Below are positions 45,927 to 58,560 of a stretch of 64,000 nucleotides of DNA, in pieces. A program made the position numbers and the translations under genes. Origin of the DNA: Lumnitzera littorea (lineage: Eukaryota > Streptophyta > Magnoliopsida > Myrtales > Combretaceae); the NCBI GenBank assembly GCA_024138015.1, contig JAMXBB010000011.1:72916522-72980521 (forward strand). The letters are read 5' to 3'. Position 1 is the stretch's first letter; every line of letters starts with the position of its first letter. A model generated the notes under the pieces. The model saw nothing but the letters and a program-made list of their open reading frames with translations, was not told the origin of the DNA and ran no database searches.

Positions 45927-46985
45927 GCCTAGTATGAATGTTATCTTCCTGGTCGATATACTTCTGGTCTTTGTTCCAGAAGTTGGCTAAGGTCTTTGCC
46001 TTGCTCTTCACAAGCGATTGGAAGAAATCTCTCGAGGGTCTCATGCCGAGCTGCACAGCATGGACAACGACTCCCTCGTCCAGCTGAGGGATCTCGACCA
46101 CGGCATTATTGAACTGGGCCACATAGTCGCGTATGGACTCACCTTCACCCTGCCTTACCAGGTACAAGGACAAGGTGTCCTTGGACGAGGGCTTACTAGC
46201 CCTGAAATGGAGGCTGAACTTCCTACCTAGCTCATTAGAGCTTATTGAATTGTCGGAGAGGTGGTTGAACTACGTTTGTGCTGCCTTCCTTAGCATGCCC
46301 GGGAACATTTTGCATAGTATAGCATCTCCATGACCGTGAAGGTTCGTAAGGATACGGAAGTAGAGGAGATGGTCATTAGAGTCACCCATGCCATCATACT
46401 GGTCCAAGGACAAAAGTTTGCCATTGGGGGGCAATACTTTGTCTTGAATACCCTTGGTGAAGGGGCTCTTGTTGCTGGCGATCAGTCTGGTGTCGCCAGT
46501 AGGCTTGCTCCCTTGCTACTCAAAGAGCCGTCTTACTATCGCACGGAGCTCATTTAGGTCAGCATTATCTGCCGGGTGAGCTCGTCATGCAGCTAAATGA
46601 GCCTTGACTCCCTACGAGTCGGCTTTCTACTCATTGCCAATTAAAGCTTAATCGTAGGTAGCCGCAGAACTTGCTGGCTGCTATTGCAGCGACAAGTCTG
46701 GTTATTGATTCCTTCCATTCTACAGTTGTTGTCGAATGTTGTCTCACCCAATGCAGGCATCTAAAGCTTCGGGTTGGTGAGTTTGTTTGGTGTAGCGCTT
46801 TGCCTCATCCAAGCGAGCTCGAAGCTCTTTGTTTTGCTCAACATACTGCTCAACCAAGTTCTTCGTATGCTCCAGACATTCATCCAGCATAACTCTTGGG
46901 ATGTGTTGGTTGCCCCTAGGTTGGTTGTTCACCAACTGTTGATTTTCTTATTCATCGCGTTAAGATATGATGTAAAAAGGCTTGT
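45927..46985 (-). pseudogene. 5' part of gag of element C
   Basis: Minus-strand: an N-terminal helical stretch (VEQYVEQNKELRARLDEAKR, about 46840), then PFTKGIQDKVLPPNGK (about 46460), LDQYDGMGDSNDHL, and the conserved capsid block LYLVRQGEGESIRDYVAQFN and VVHAVQLGMRPSRDFF (46170-46010), ending at the insertion site. This is the retrotransposon Gag domain. Frameshifts near 46330 and 46560 and TAG stops break it. The start codon is not certain; a candidate ATG is at 46935. Confidence 0.8.
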
Positions 46986-47027
46986 TGTGAGTTATGTGTT
47001 TGGAATTTCAAGTGTAAGAATATTCAT

Positions 47028-47045
47028 TTCCCATAGACAGTGCCA
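47028..47045 (-). promoter_or_regulatory. Primer-binding site of element C
   Basis: On the minus strand TGGCACTGTCTATGGGAA lies two bases inside the 5' LTR end. It differs at a few transition positions from the TGGCGCCGTCTGTGGGAA sequence I recall for Tat-type elements. Confidence 0.75.
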
Positions 47046-47047
47046 AA

Positions 47048-47534
47048 TGTCATTTTTTAGTTCTTACCGGTAGTTAGTTAAGGTATGTATGTACTGGGCC
47101 TGTAAAATAGTGCACAATGAGAGGACGCCGGGAGGTTATTTGGCATGGCCACTCCGATGCTTAAATCAATAATAGACTTTTTGTGGAATAGAGTACTAAG
47201 TGCGTAGGCTTAAAATGTAAAGTTTGTAGAAAGAGTTACTATTGGATAGATGTTTGGTATTTATTATGGAATGGAGCTAGCCGTTGGAGATCAGTTGAGG
47301 GAAGAGATCTTCTCCCGCAAGTGGAGGAGAGTGGGGCTTATCATCCCTGATGTGTCCCTCATATTTAGGATGTAACTGTTTTATCCTTTTCTTATAATTC
47401 ATAACTGTTACAATTCTTTATGAGCTTGAGCCACTAAGGGCTAGGCTCAAGGCCTACAGAGACAAGCTTAAGGACACAAAGCTTAGAGGATCTGATCAGC
47501 TTGAGAAGTCCCAGCCTAAAGTGTCCTGTCAACA
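47048..47534 (-). repeat. 5' LTR of element C
   Basis: On the minus strand begins TGTTGACAGGACAC (47534) and ends at the CA at 47048. It pairs with 33670-34137; both copies differ mostly by transitions and small indels. Confidence 0.85.
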
Positions 47535-47539
47535 CACAA

Positions 47540-50399
47540 GATAACATTTCAGTATGAAATGTCAATTAGAATATATAGCATATAAGAATGGGGGGAGATT
47601 TAGTTAATTTCCAAATTTGAATGCAAAAGAAACTTTCGTTAAATATATCGAGAATAAAATTGGCAACTGACGCGTCCTGGATTTAATTTACACCAACCTT
47701 AACTCTTTCTCATATAAGGACAAAAATATACGAACAAGACATGTGTCCTCCATTTTTTTTTTTTTTTACCAGTACGGCTCGGTTTGAAATTGTAAACGGA
47801 ACCACGAATCGAATAATCAGTCCCGAACTGCACCGATAATCGAACGCATATAAAAAAAAAACTAAAATTTCAGTTTAGTTCACAGTTCATTAACGACCCC
47901 TATATCTAATCCTCTCTTCCCCTTCTAATCTTTCTGGCGTTAACTTGGGATTTGGTATTCGAATATATTATTTTGCAATTTACCAATTAATTGCCATATG
48001 AAGATTTTGATTATTAAAGTTAATACTTAAATGAATTTTCCAATGCAACTTTTGTTACCTCTACTAATTCTTAACTAGCTGAGACCTCTACGTGTCCAAA
48101 AATTAGAACAACTTTAAATATAATTTCGAGCATAATATGATTTCTGAATCAAATTGTATGCACAATTGATAATTTGAGGAAAAAAATAAGTAATGCATAG
48201 ACATTTTAAGAAAAACGCATGGAAAAAATATATAAAAGTGGAGCAATACATTTTAAATGCATTTATTAAAATACACTAAAAAAGTGCTAATTGTACTTTC
48301 ATCAAAGAAGTCCTCATTTATCTACTAAAACAATCAAGGAGATTTTAATTTGGGAATTCTTCTATTTAGTAAATTAAGGCGTTTCAGTATAAATTGACAT
48401 TACGGCTAGTTGTAAAAAATTTATTAATTGACATTTGAATTATATTACGATAAAGGAATTACATATATATAAGTCATGCAAATTAAAATATTTATTAAAA
48501 ATAAAATCTTCAGGCCTATATCTAGGAAGAAATATAGAGGAAAGATCTTTTTGAAATATGAGGAGCTTTCACAATACCAATTGCTTTCCTTTCGATATGA
48601 TCAACTCCCTTTCTGGATTGTTTGCAACATCTATCCATGAATTTGGACTTTGTAAATAAGCTATCACTTTCCATAGTAGTTTTTCCTACTTATTTGGTTT
48701 TTTAAAAATTTGACTCATATTCACTTATCATGGAATAACACTAGTAATGTAATATAATTTTTAATAAATGATTACAAGATTCTATCTTCAAAACCAAATT
48801 TGAAAATTCACGAAATACAAAATTAAAAAGAAATCCTAATCATCAAGTTTAATACATATTAGTCATATGCCACATTAACTTATTAATTCCCGGATAAATG
48901 GGGTAAAATGAATAAAATTCTTAAATATGTATCATTTTTATTTCTCACGCCTGTCTATTCAATATTCCTTATCATGATAAAAAATTTTGAATGGTGTGTC
49001 TTCAATTAGAGCTTCTATCTCTAACCTTTTCCGATAAATCATGTATGTTCCTTCCATTTCTTTATGATTGACAATGCATATACAATCTTACTTTAAAACG
49101 CATAACTAATTTTGCTAGAAATAGTCATTGCTTAGAAGTTAAATCTCGGGGCCGCAGATCCAACACAATAATTGCTCACCAACTCCTTTGGTACAACAAC
49201 CCATCACATATCATGGGAAAGGAAAAAATATATAAGAATAAAACGGCAAATATATTTACACAAAGGAAACATCAAGTATTCTATAGATAATTGGTCTTGA
49301 GTTTCATCTCTTCTAAAAAGAGTTATTATTGTAAACTATAGAAATGAAAACAAATATATACAACAGTGATTGTGTAAATCTACCATATAATAAATCATGA
49401 GCTGTGATTGATTTAAAAGATACAATATTAATTCACATAAAACATTCCAAATTTTACAAATTAAATTCATCAATAAACGGTAGAGCATAAATACTTATAT
49501 GAAAAGTCACAAATTGGAAGAAGCAAACATATGTATAAGTAATTAAAGCCCAGTGAAAACCCTTCTTGATCTTTGCTTTTCAGGTTCCTAAACTCAGCTA
49601 GATCAAATCAAGATGGACCCTGTTGTGTTTTTTGAGTCCACCCAAAATGCATTACATTGAATGGAGAAAATCATCTTGAATATAGACTTAAGTTTCTCTC
49701 AACTTTTCAAATTCCCCAAACCGAATGAATCAAAACCTAGACAAATCCACCAAAATTATGATGCATATGAATTGGATAAAAATATATTATTCCCAAAAAA
49801 AAAAAGAAAAATAAATGAACAAATAATGGAGTAGATTCAATCTTTCATCTTCTATTTTTAACCATCATGATTGCAATTAGATAATTGAGGGAGTGGTTTT
49901 TCTAATAATTAGTTGCAAGAACTAAGGTAGCACATATAAAAGAAGAAGGAGAGAGAATGTATAATCATGGTTTGGTAGATGAAAGAAAGAACAATTAGTG
50001 ATATTTCAATATTTTAATCTTAATGTGGTGTAAGTGGGAGAGGGAAAGAATAAAATAGTTAATCTTCATTGAAATGTATACAATTAAAATATGATTTTTG
50101 AAAGAAAATAGTTATTAAAGAAAGAATAAAACTCTAACACTACAAAGTTAAAATTTTGTTCGGTTTTTGCATTTTTTTCCCCTAAAATGTTCACCTTTTG
50201 CATGCAACTCCAAAACACAATATCATTATTAAACCTTAAATAATTATTAAATAAACATAAAATGTTATCCTTATTCATGAAAAATCCAAGGTTTTGAAAT
50301 GAAGTGCTAACTTTTTAAGATCACCTAAAAGAATACTACTATGCTATGTAATACTAGTTAATATAAGGAATGTTATATATTATTAACATGAACATACTA
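47540..50399. other. AT-rich intergenic stretch, no gene seen
   Basis: No coding frame with recognisable motif. A poly-T run is at 47752-47767. The segment 47768-47902 (CAGTACGGCTCGGTTTG ... GTTCATTAACGACCCCTA) resembles one end of a hAT-type MITE, with a TAGGGGTCG-like terminus, but no matching left end or target duplication was found. Confidence 0.4.
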
Positions 50400-50690
50400 T
50401 GTTTATTAAAATTTAAAATAGAAAAATTACAAATAACTTCTCTAAATTTTGATTTTAGTACAAATTTATCCCAAAACTTCTAAATATTGCAAATATCCTC
50501 TCTAAACTTTGGCTTTGTATAAATATATCTCCCTAAACTTTCAAATGTTATAAATTATCCTTTTAAACTTTGATAAATCGGCAACCTAATAGATAATATT
50601 TTGCCAAGTTTGAGGAGATGTTTCCATACCTAGTCAAAGTTTAAGGGGGTATATTTGCAAAGGCTCTTGTTTATGTTGATGAGACAAAAC
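50400..50690. repeat. AT-rich repeat with three ~65-75 bp subunits and an inverted partner
   Basis: Units of the form CAAATATCCTCTCTAAACTTTGG recur at about 50430, 50490 and 50540 with drift. At 50605-50670 the motif returns inverted (CAAAGTTTAAGGGGGTATAT). Such 'ccctaaactttt' units are common in plant MITEs. No target duplication was identified. Confidence 0.45.
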
Positions 50691-50829
50691 TAAGTTTACT
50701 TAAACAAACGGATTTCACAAAACTGAACCTATTTGGATAATATCATTTAATGAACTTAATTGGTATTATATTTTTATCAATGTAGATATATTTTTAATTT
50801 GCTCTTATTTGAATTAATGTGGTAGAGTT

Positions 50830-51600
50830 CCTATGTTTGATTAAAGAGAAAAGAATAGTGTTTTGTTCTAACTAGCTAGACGGTTAGGAGCTACACCAAC
50901 CGACTAGCTGTTATGAGAATTCTAACCCCTAATGGTAAAGCCACCAGCCAAATGGTGTATGTAGAACCATTTGATTGGTTGGACATCAATTGGTTCAAAT
51001 AGAAAGTCACTGTTAGAAAGCATTTAGTGCATGCATGAAGGGAATGACAACCAAGCTATTTAAAAAAGGCTTAAATACAAGAAAGGGACATAAAGAAGAT
51101 AACTTTTCAAGCTTTAACTACAATTAATTCATTTGTTTTTTGCTCATCATTCCAATTGTTTCTTTTGCTTAAATTTGTAAAAATCCCATAACCCTAATAT
51201 AATGCAAAGTGCCATTTACTTACAAATTCTATTGAGAGAGTGTATTATACTTGTAATTGAGAATGTAAAAACTTATGTAGGCTCTTGAGCCATTTGTGAA
51301 TGAGATTAATAAAGTAGTGTATGATGTCTTTAGTTGGAGGTATTATTGTGCTTAAAGAGATTAAGAGGCAGTACAAACTTTATGTTAAATCCCTGACTTA
51401 ATTTATCTATCCTTGTCCTTTTTATTTTTTTGCAAATTACTTACTGCGCTTATTAGTTCTTTGATTGCTCATTTGTTTTAATTGATTAAAATTGAAAAAA
51501 TTAGCATAATTTGCAATAAAACTCAATTAAACCCCTCCCTCCTTCCTCCACCCATCAATCTTGAGTTACAATAGCCTAGTATTTCAATTAGTATAATAGC
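50830..51600 (+). repeat. Probable copia LTR/leader remnant
   Basis: GTAGGCTCTTGAGCCATTTGTGA (51277) and a late CCCCTCCCTCCTTCCTCCACCC (51533-51554) follow the pattern of the LTR 3' part and C-rich leader of copia elements of the SIRE-like kind (recalled). The partner LTR is not seen. Copia gag and RT debris lies further right. Confidence 0.35.
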
Positions 51601-53278
51601 TATCTCTAAGTGTTTGCTTAATGGCTTGTTAGAGTAAAGATCATGGCTACTACCAATGCCATAAACTTTCTAAAAAGTCAAGTCTCCTTACCTAAGTAAT
51701 TCTCCCTATTAAGAAAATGGAAGTGTAAAATGAAAATGATGTTATAACCCTTTATGTGCTCTTTTTCACTAAGGATAAGCAAAAGCTTAGAATTTGTCTA
51801 AACATAACTATAATAGCTATGCCAGTTATAAATGCACCATACTAAAAACTATTTCCAGAAGTTTACACAATTATGTGGCTCATTGAAATCTCACTTTACT
51901 TAATCAAACCTCAAATATGTGCATATCACTGAAGTCCATACCTGACTCCTACAAATACACTTGCATAATATATATATATATATATATTATATCTTTTGTT
52001 TAGGTGTTCCAATATAGTAGTCTTGGCACCCTGAGTTGAAGGTAACTCATAAGCCCACAATAGACATGTAATAATTTATATATATGATATTAGATACTCT
52101 CCAACACCTTGGATCTTAAAAAGAAAAAGAAAAAACAAACAAACAATCAAACTATATCTACTTAGATCATTACAATGCACAATTCCACTTTGGACAACAT
52201 TATATGCCAATGATTGAAATGCCATCTCAAGATCATCAATACTCCAGTATCTTATGTACAGCCACACACAAACAACCTACTTCAATTAGAAACTTAGATA
52301 ACATTTGAGTTCATTTAATATTAGCATAACCAAGCAGATGCAAGATAATCACGTATCTAGAATAGGCTTTTCAATAACTAATTAAGAATCCGTACTTTAA
52401 TTCCTGATATCAATATGTTACAAGCTAATTATTAATTATCATAAACTAAACTTAATTCTTCATTAAATTTACTCATACTAGCTAGGTTTGCACCTATATA
52501 TACATTTGTATTTTATTCACAATGTTCTTTACTTCTGGAGCTGTCGTTATTAATATTAGCTATTCTTTTCTTATAATTAGAATAAAATAAGTAATTCCTT
52601 ATGGATACAAAACTATTACATATATTCAACAAGACTTTTATAAGATATATTAGACTATTGTAGTAAGGTTTCACTTTATAACATAAAATTTTTACATTTA
52701 CTAATAAGTAATTACATATCATATTAAATCTAATATAGATGAGACACTACAAATTATGAGAAAGTTATATTATAACATGTACAAGTTATTGATAAAGTAA
52801 CACAGAGCTATTATATACTATTTAAAATAAGTAAAATAAGTCATATATTTTATGACGTGTATAGAATATGATAAGTTATAGACAAACAATTATATATTTA
52901 CACCAAACTACTATTTTCATGACATATAACATGACCATTATTCTATAAAGCTTATATATTTTAATAACATGAGAATATATACCCATATGTATATATGTAC
53001 ATAATGCATATACATACCTTACATAGTAAAAATAGTTGAACTATAAAAATAAAACTTTTATATATGAATTAGAGTTAATGTTTAACAGTTTATATTGTTA
53101 ATAGAAAATAGTTAGTATTATTAATGGAAAGTAGTTAACTAGTTGCAAACTGATTGCAAGATGGATTGTTAATTGAATGCTAATTAGTTGTAGCACCAAA
53201 TGCAAGTAATACTAATTGTTAATTCAATTGGCTCCAAAACCACCTCTTATGGTGAATGGCCGTACTAAACATAGCTAG
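51601..53278. other. AT-rich intergenic stretch, no gene seen
   Basis: A (TA)n microsatellite at 51968-51987 is the only structure noticed. Short frames on the minus strand (52076-52267, 52513-52722) carry no recognisable motif. Confidence 0.4.
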
Positions 53279-53969
53279 CCCTTTTGCCAAATTGCATTAT
53301 TTAAAACTAACTCTTGTGGTTTGCTATTAAACAATCAAAATCAAATCTTCCATGAACCATTCAATAACTTTCCATATTGTTTTCAAGATTACATGTCACA
53401 AATACAAGGATCTTTATTTCTTTCAGTAACAATATACTTGTATTGATTTTTCTTTTGATAATATCAATTCTTCTGTCCTTTAAAATGTTTCTCCTTTACT
53501 ATTAGACAAGATTTTCTCGAATTAAAAGTGATTTAACAATAAAGAAGAACAACATACTTTTAATTTATAAGAAAGCCAACACTTTGCACATACTTTCCTT
53601 TCATCTCAAGCCCCCATTTGAGATCCTTCAAATTGAAAACCTTTTCTTAAAATTTGAATGAAAAGCAAGTTTAATGCTCGTAAAACTACACTTACCAATA
53701 CTTGAATGTTTCCATTTCACATAGAATAAGAATCCTAACCTAAACTTTCTTTAATATCACAAAATTGAACTTGAATGATTGTCTATAGAATCTTATTGGT
53801 GGAGAGGGAGAAAAGAAATATATTGTTTCTTTTTAAAAGTTAACATTGAGAAGGAAAGTTTTTATGCAGGGAAAAAAAGGAGGTCAAGTTTAATTTAATT
53901 AACAACTTTAAGCAAAAATTGCTAGAATGACTTCCATAATAAAATTATTTTAATTACTTGAGCATTTCA
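53279..53969 (-). repeat. 3' LTR of element D
   Basis: Aligns with 56404-57121 through CAAATCTTCCATGAACCATT, AAGAACAACATACT and GTTAACATTGAGAAGG blocks. Confidence 0.72.
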
Positions 53970-53981
53970 TTCCCCTAAAAT
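53970..53981 (-). promoter_or_regulatory. Polypurine tract of element D
   Basis: Minus-strand TTTTAGGGGAA immediately before the TG of the left LTR. The right LTR has unrelated sequence at the same place, as expected for the 5' LTR flank. Confidence 0.5.
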
Positions 53982-54435
53982 TAAAAGAAACTTTCATCCT
54001 TAAAAGTTTACTTAAACTCTATAATAATTCTATATGTGTTGTGATATAAAGCACTCAAACTGAATTATTTGGTGCTCTAAAAGTTGAATCGCCTTAAAAA
54101 AAAAAACTCAACAGCTTACAATCTTAATAAATATGAAGGAGTTGTAATTTATTTAACTTGTTGAATGTCTAGATGAGCTCTCTTTAAAGGTTAGTACTCT
54201 ATGATACCAATAAGCACAAACTATGTTTGTCATTTTTGCACCACTTTTGTCTTCCTCTCTCCTTGAATAACAACCTCGAATTGTAGATTCCTTATCTCCT
54301 CATCCTTCATACCCTTAAATTGATTAGAACTTAGAGTGCAATCACCTTTTCATTTATTATGTCGTTGTTTAGGCTTATCCTGTGATCTCCTTGAATTCTC
54401 ATTGCCACCACATTAATCTGAGATAAGATGGATGA

Positions 54436-55168
54436 TCACATCAAGTCTTGTGGCATAGGAACTTCTCTTATTTTTAATATGTAATTAATGAAAGGCCTAT
54501 AGGTTGGTTGTAGTTTAACCATTGTCCTAAAAACGTATTGGTGACCATCCAACTTCAAATCTCTAAATAGAGCTACTAATATGGGTAAATCCTCTACACT
54601 CAAGTCAGTAAAATATCCTCCTCTAGGTATCAAAACTTTGGTAGCCACAAAGTACAACAATCTAGCTATTGTGGTTATTCCAATAATTGTCTTTTCTTTC
54701 ACTATACAAATAGGTTTACCTACTTTGCTCTCATTCATCATATAAACTATACAGTAAAATAATTTTTCGTCTATATCCTTCCTATAAATCTCAATATGGT
54801 TTCCCAAAAATTCACTTAAATTATCCATAGATAATTTAATAAATTTTCTAAACACATAAGGACATAATACAGTAGCATTAATTTTTATTCTAGCGCACCC
54901 ATACTCTAATCCCATAATTCTTCCATCATATTCAAATTTAAATAAAACACTCTTGTAACTTCTACACGTCTTATAAGGCAACTCTAATGGTTAAGGAATT
55001 GTTTAATACTAAGCCTAGTTTTTCTAAGAATGCTTTTCTTAAGAATATGGCATGAGTTACTTCAATGCCATAGCGCATGACACTCGAACGTTGGCTCGAG
55101 ATATTTTCTTTACCCCTTCTTACCCTAAAAAAGCAAGGATACTCCAAAACCTTTGTTGAAATGCTCAC
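54436..55168 (-). pseudogene. ORF of element D, plant-transposon-protein-like, one frameshift
   Basis: A 181-codon frame (54981-54436) overlaps the end of an upstream 65-codon frame (55168-54971), so the two are probably one protein split by a small shift; earlier traces reach 55740. The first part has RRGKENISSQRSS and VMRYGIEVTHAIFLRKAFLE. The main part has GCARIKINATVLCPYVF, LFYCIVYMMNESKVGKPICI, then IIGITTIARLLYFVATKVLI and PRGGYFTDLSVEDLPILVAL. This last stretch recalls the C-terminal pattern of proteins annotated in plants as 'putative plant transposon protein', but I cannot confirm that. No enzyme motif is seen. It is the longest intact frame of any TE in the window. Confidence 0.5.
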
Positions 55169-55740
55169 CCATAATGCAGCAAATAAAGGACATTATCCAA
55201 CCCCTTTTTAGGATTAACGACTTATCCATTTCGTGACTGTAGGACTAACTGTTTCCAAAATGTGTATAGAATTGAGTGAATTCATCAAAAATAGGCAAAT
55301 CCCTATTCCTTTATTAAGATGAACATAATGGCCCTATCATTCTGATGGAGATAAGAACCTCATCTATTGATCCTTTCCTAATTGATTGGACATTTCTAAA
55401 CTTTAAATATAATCCTACTCTGCTCTTTCGTCTAAGTATGTCTCCTTATTCTCATATGTAATTCATATCTTACCTATTGCACAAGAGAAGGGATAGTACA
55501 ACTAATCAATTGTCATATAATAATAGGGGTTCTACTAGAATTCGTGGCTAGAGGATTTACATGTGATGCTTTAATGGGCTTTGTACACTGCCTCTTTGCA
55601 TGTCTCTTGGTTTTCACGTCCTCAACATTTATGCTATTACATTGGATAGATAACAAATAAAATAATTGTTCTAATGGAAAAAGAAATTTTGTTCTTTTAT
55701 ACAATGATTTGGTAAGAAAGTTTTGAACTTTTACTATCAT

Positions 55741-56403
55741 TGAAGATAGGAGGTCATAAGATATAGAAAAGAGTGATAAGGGAGCTATGATAGTAGAGGG
55801 AAGAATAAGTTTAAAAAGATTTAAGATAAGCTCAAATAAGAAGTAAGATAAAAGGGTGTGAGTTTATATTCCATGGTTGACTGAAGAAGATTTTTATTGT
55901 TTATATCTATTAAGCAATATTTTATTTTTCCTTTAAAGCTATTAACTTACTATCATAGTCATTATCATTAGCTATATCCATATATTAATTTCTTATATCA
56001 ATTATTGCAATTTATTAATAGGACAACCTATTGTGAATATATAGAGATTTTATTATAGGTATATGTCATATTTGATACTTGAATTTTATCCATATTTTCA
56101 ATGAACTTAACTAAAATTTAAATGTTCATTTTATCACTTAACTTTACCCATTTTTTTAATTAACTCTCACAACTTACCCAAACTTTGACCATTTTTTGGA
56201 TTAATTGCTTGAAATTTGTTAGTTTTGCAATTAATACCTTGCCCATGCATATAACATCAAAAAGTTTATAAGTAGTAAATTGATACTTTTAAACTCTAAG
56301 TAGTTAATAGTAAAAATAAGTAAAGTTTCGATACCAATTGCAATATTAACCTTTTTGTTATTGTTACCATTATTGGTATGTATAAATACATTTGCAACAT
56401 TAA
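55741..56403. other. Interior of element D, non-coding part
   Basis: AT-rich. The segment 56050-56230 with repeated 'cttgaattttatcc / cttaactttaccc / caaactttgacc' phrases looks like part of a MITE-type repeat, but no ends were defined. Confidence 0.35.
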
Positions 56404-57121
56404 CCCTTGTGCCTAGTTGCACTATTCAAAATCAATCCTTTTGGCCATTTGTTAAACAACCAAAACCAAATCTTCCATGAACCATTTCAATAACTTTTTA
56501 TATTACTTTCAAGATGAGATGTTACAAATAGAATTGATCTTTATTTCAACTAGTAACTTCAATAACATACTTGAATTCACTTTATAATGTATCAATCTTC
56601 TTCTTTTCTTTTAATAATATCAACCATTCTATCCCTTGAAATGTTACTCCTTTACTACAAGTCAAGATTTCATCAAATTAAAAGTGGTATGACAATAAAC
56701 AAGAACAACATACTCTTAATTAGCAAGAAAACCAACATTTCATACGTACTTTGCTTTCATCTCAAGTCCCCATTCGAAATCCTTTAAATTGAACACCTTT
56801 TTCTTCAAATTTGAACTAATAACAAGCTCAATGCTTAAGAAAGCTAGATTTACCAACACTCAAATGGTTCCTCTTCACAAAGAATAACAATCTTACCCTA
56901 AACATTCTTCAATACCACAACGTTGCACCTAAGCAATAATCTATAGAATCCTATTAGTGGAGAGGGAGTAAAGAAACGTGCTGTTTCTTTCTAAAAGTTA
57001 ACATTGAGAAGGGTAGTTTTTATACAAGGAAAGAAGGAGGTTAAGTTTATTTTAGTCAACAACTTTAAGTGGAAATTACCAAATGCCCTCCACAATAAAA
57101 TTATTTTATTTGAGCACTTCA
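56404..57121 (-). repeat. 5' LTR of element D
   Basis: Partner of 53279-53969. On the minus strand it starts TGAAGTGCTCAAATAAAATA at 57121. Confidence 0.72.
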
Positions 57122-57479
57122 AAAATTTTCTTCAAAGTTCAAAATAATTGTTGTAGAATATGATTATAAATGGTCCAATTAAAATATAAAATGAGGAAAG
57201 AAAAGATTATACCAAAGATGATTAGAAAAGGTTGGCTTGAATGAAATTGCAATAAATATCTTGCATCGAAGATATTAAAATAAGTTTTCTTTGTATAAAA
57301 TCTAAAAACTTCAAAACGGAACAAAATGAAACATTTAATGAAATACATAGGTGTTTTATTGATATTATCAAATCCTTAAAGTATACTTGGTAAGATATTC
57401 TCTTATATGGAAATTAATTTTAAAATTCTTACATCTTTCCAAAAAGATTGGGAAGCTAAGAAAATGGCTACGTAAGAGG

Positions 57480-58560
57480 CTCACGATCTTTCGATAATAT
57501 TTAAAGAGTAACTTCTTGGAAGTCTTAAGACCATAAGATGATCAAGAAATAAGGAAAATAATCTAAGAAGATAACCATTGTTCTCAAGACAACAAGCACT
57601 AGCACAAGTGATAAAGAGAGTGAGAATGATGAGAAGATAGCTATAGAGGCTAGAAAGTTCAAGAAAGTTATGAAGATTAAAATGATGAAGTTGGAATCAC
57701 CTCAAGACCTAAGAAGGAGAAGAAAGAGGTTCTCAAATGTTACAAAAGTCAAAAGCTAGTTCACATACAATAACATTGCCTAATACTCAAGAAGGCTAAT
57801 AAACCACTAAGGAGAAAAACTATAACTATTACTTGGAGTGATGATAACTCAAGCAATTAAGATGAGTTATGACTCTCGATGATGAGGTGTGTTCATTCTC
57901 ATCCTTGACTTTATTAACTTCACATTTAAACACATCTAGCTTATTACCTATTTCCTTCACCATCTTTTCAAAATATTTTATTTCTTTTGCACTTTAATCA
58001 TTTCTTGGCATGGTTCATGATATATGCTCATCAATTCATCATTCTTTTTAAAACTATAACTATTACTTGAAAAGTGAATATGAAGAATCGTACAAGAAGA
58101 ACTTGATTAAAAAGAATGAAGCTTTTGAAAACAAAGTTGATGACTTGAAATGTGACAACACTCTTGTTGAAGAGCTAGAGGAACTAGAGATGGAAAACAT
58201 CATTTTGAAATCTAGCATTGATAATTCAAGACAAATTATAATCAAATTTGTCAAAAGTTAAAAGAATATGTAAATACTCCTAAGCCATCGAAGACTGGGA
58301 CTAGACAAAGGAGAATTAGCTATAGGAGTAACAATGGATACAAGTTTTACAAAAATTATTTTATTAAGGTAATAAATAAGACTTATAACTGTTACAAAAG
58401 ATATCTACATATTGCATACACTTGTGTAACAAGAAGAAATACTAATTTGGATCTTAAAAGCAAGATAGTTTAGGTCAAAGTTGGTCCATAAAATATACTT
58501 GAATTGTGCAACAAGAAGAAATACTAGTTTTGAATCCTACTAAATAGGTCTAACTTGTTA
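57480..58560 (+). pseudogene. Copia-type gag remnant
   Basis: Plus-strand reading gives ARKFKKVMKIKMMKLESPQD (about 57650), then Asp/Ser-rich and Lys/Glu-rich coiled stretches (LIKKNEAFENKVDDLKCD, 58097), and near 58440-58490 a short segment with the feel of the post-zinc-knuckle part (LDLKSKIV-VKVGP). This order matches Gag of SIRE-like copia elements. Many stops and missing pieces; no zinc knuckle is intact. Confidence 0.5.

Larger units (their letters stand above)
33665..47539 (-). mobile_element. Element C: complete but decayed Tat-clade Ty3/gypsy retrotransposon with a nested solo LTR
   Basis: Reads right to left: 5' LTR (47534-47048), primer-binding site (47045-47028), gag, protease, RT-RNase H, second RNase H, integrase (to 38476), an oppositely transcribed gene, polypurine tract (34152-34138) and 3' LTR (34137-33670). 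Flanking bases CACAG (33665-33669) and CACAA (47535-47539) are a probable 5-bp target duplication with one change. The dual RNase H, primer site and antisense gene place it in the Tat clade, in a branch different from element A. Excluding the nested 3.1 kb LTR it is about 10.8 kb. All sense frames are broken. Confidence 0.88.
53279..57121 (-). mobile_element. Element D: non-autonomous LTR-type element, minus strand
   Basis: Two direct copies, 53279-53969 and 56404-57121, flank a 2.4 kb interior. On the minus strand each begins TGAA(A/G)TGCTCAA, and the left copy is preceded by TTTTAGGGGAA, a good polypurine tract, so the left copy is the 3' LTR. The interior holds a minus-strand ORF but no RT, protease, RNase H or integrase. 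The promoter-distal LTR ends and primer site are unclear. The copies have diverged with indels, so the insertion is old. Confidence 0.7.

Noticed and set aside
47757..47902. Second hAT MITE
   Set aside because: Only one end (reverse complement TAGGGGTCG) is recognisable; the other end and the duplication are missing.
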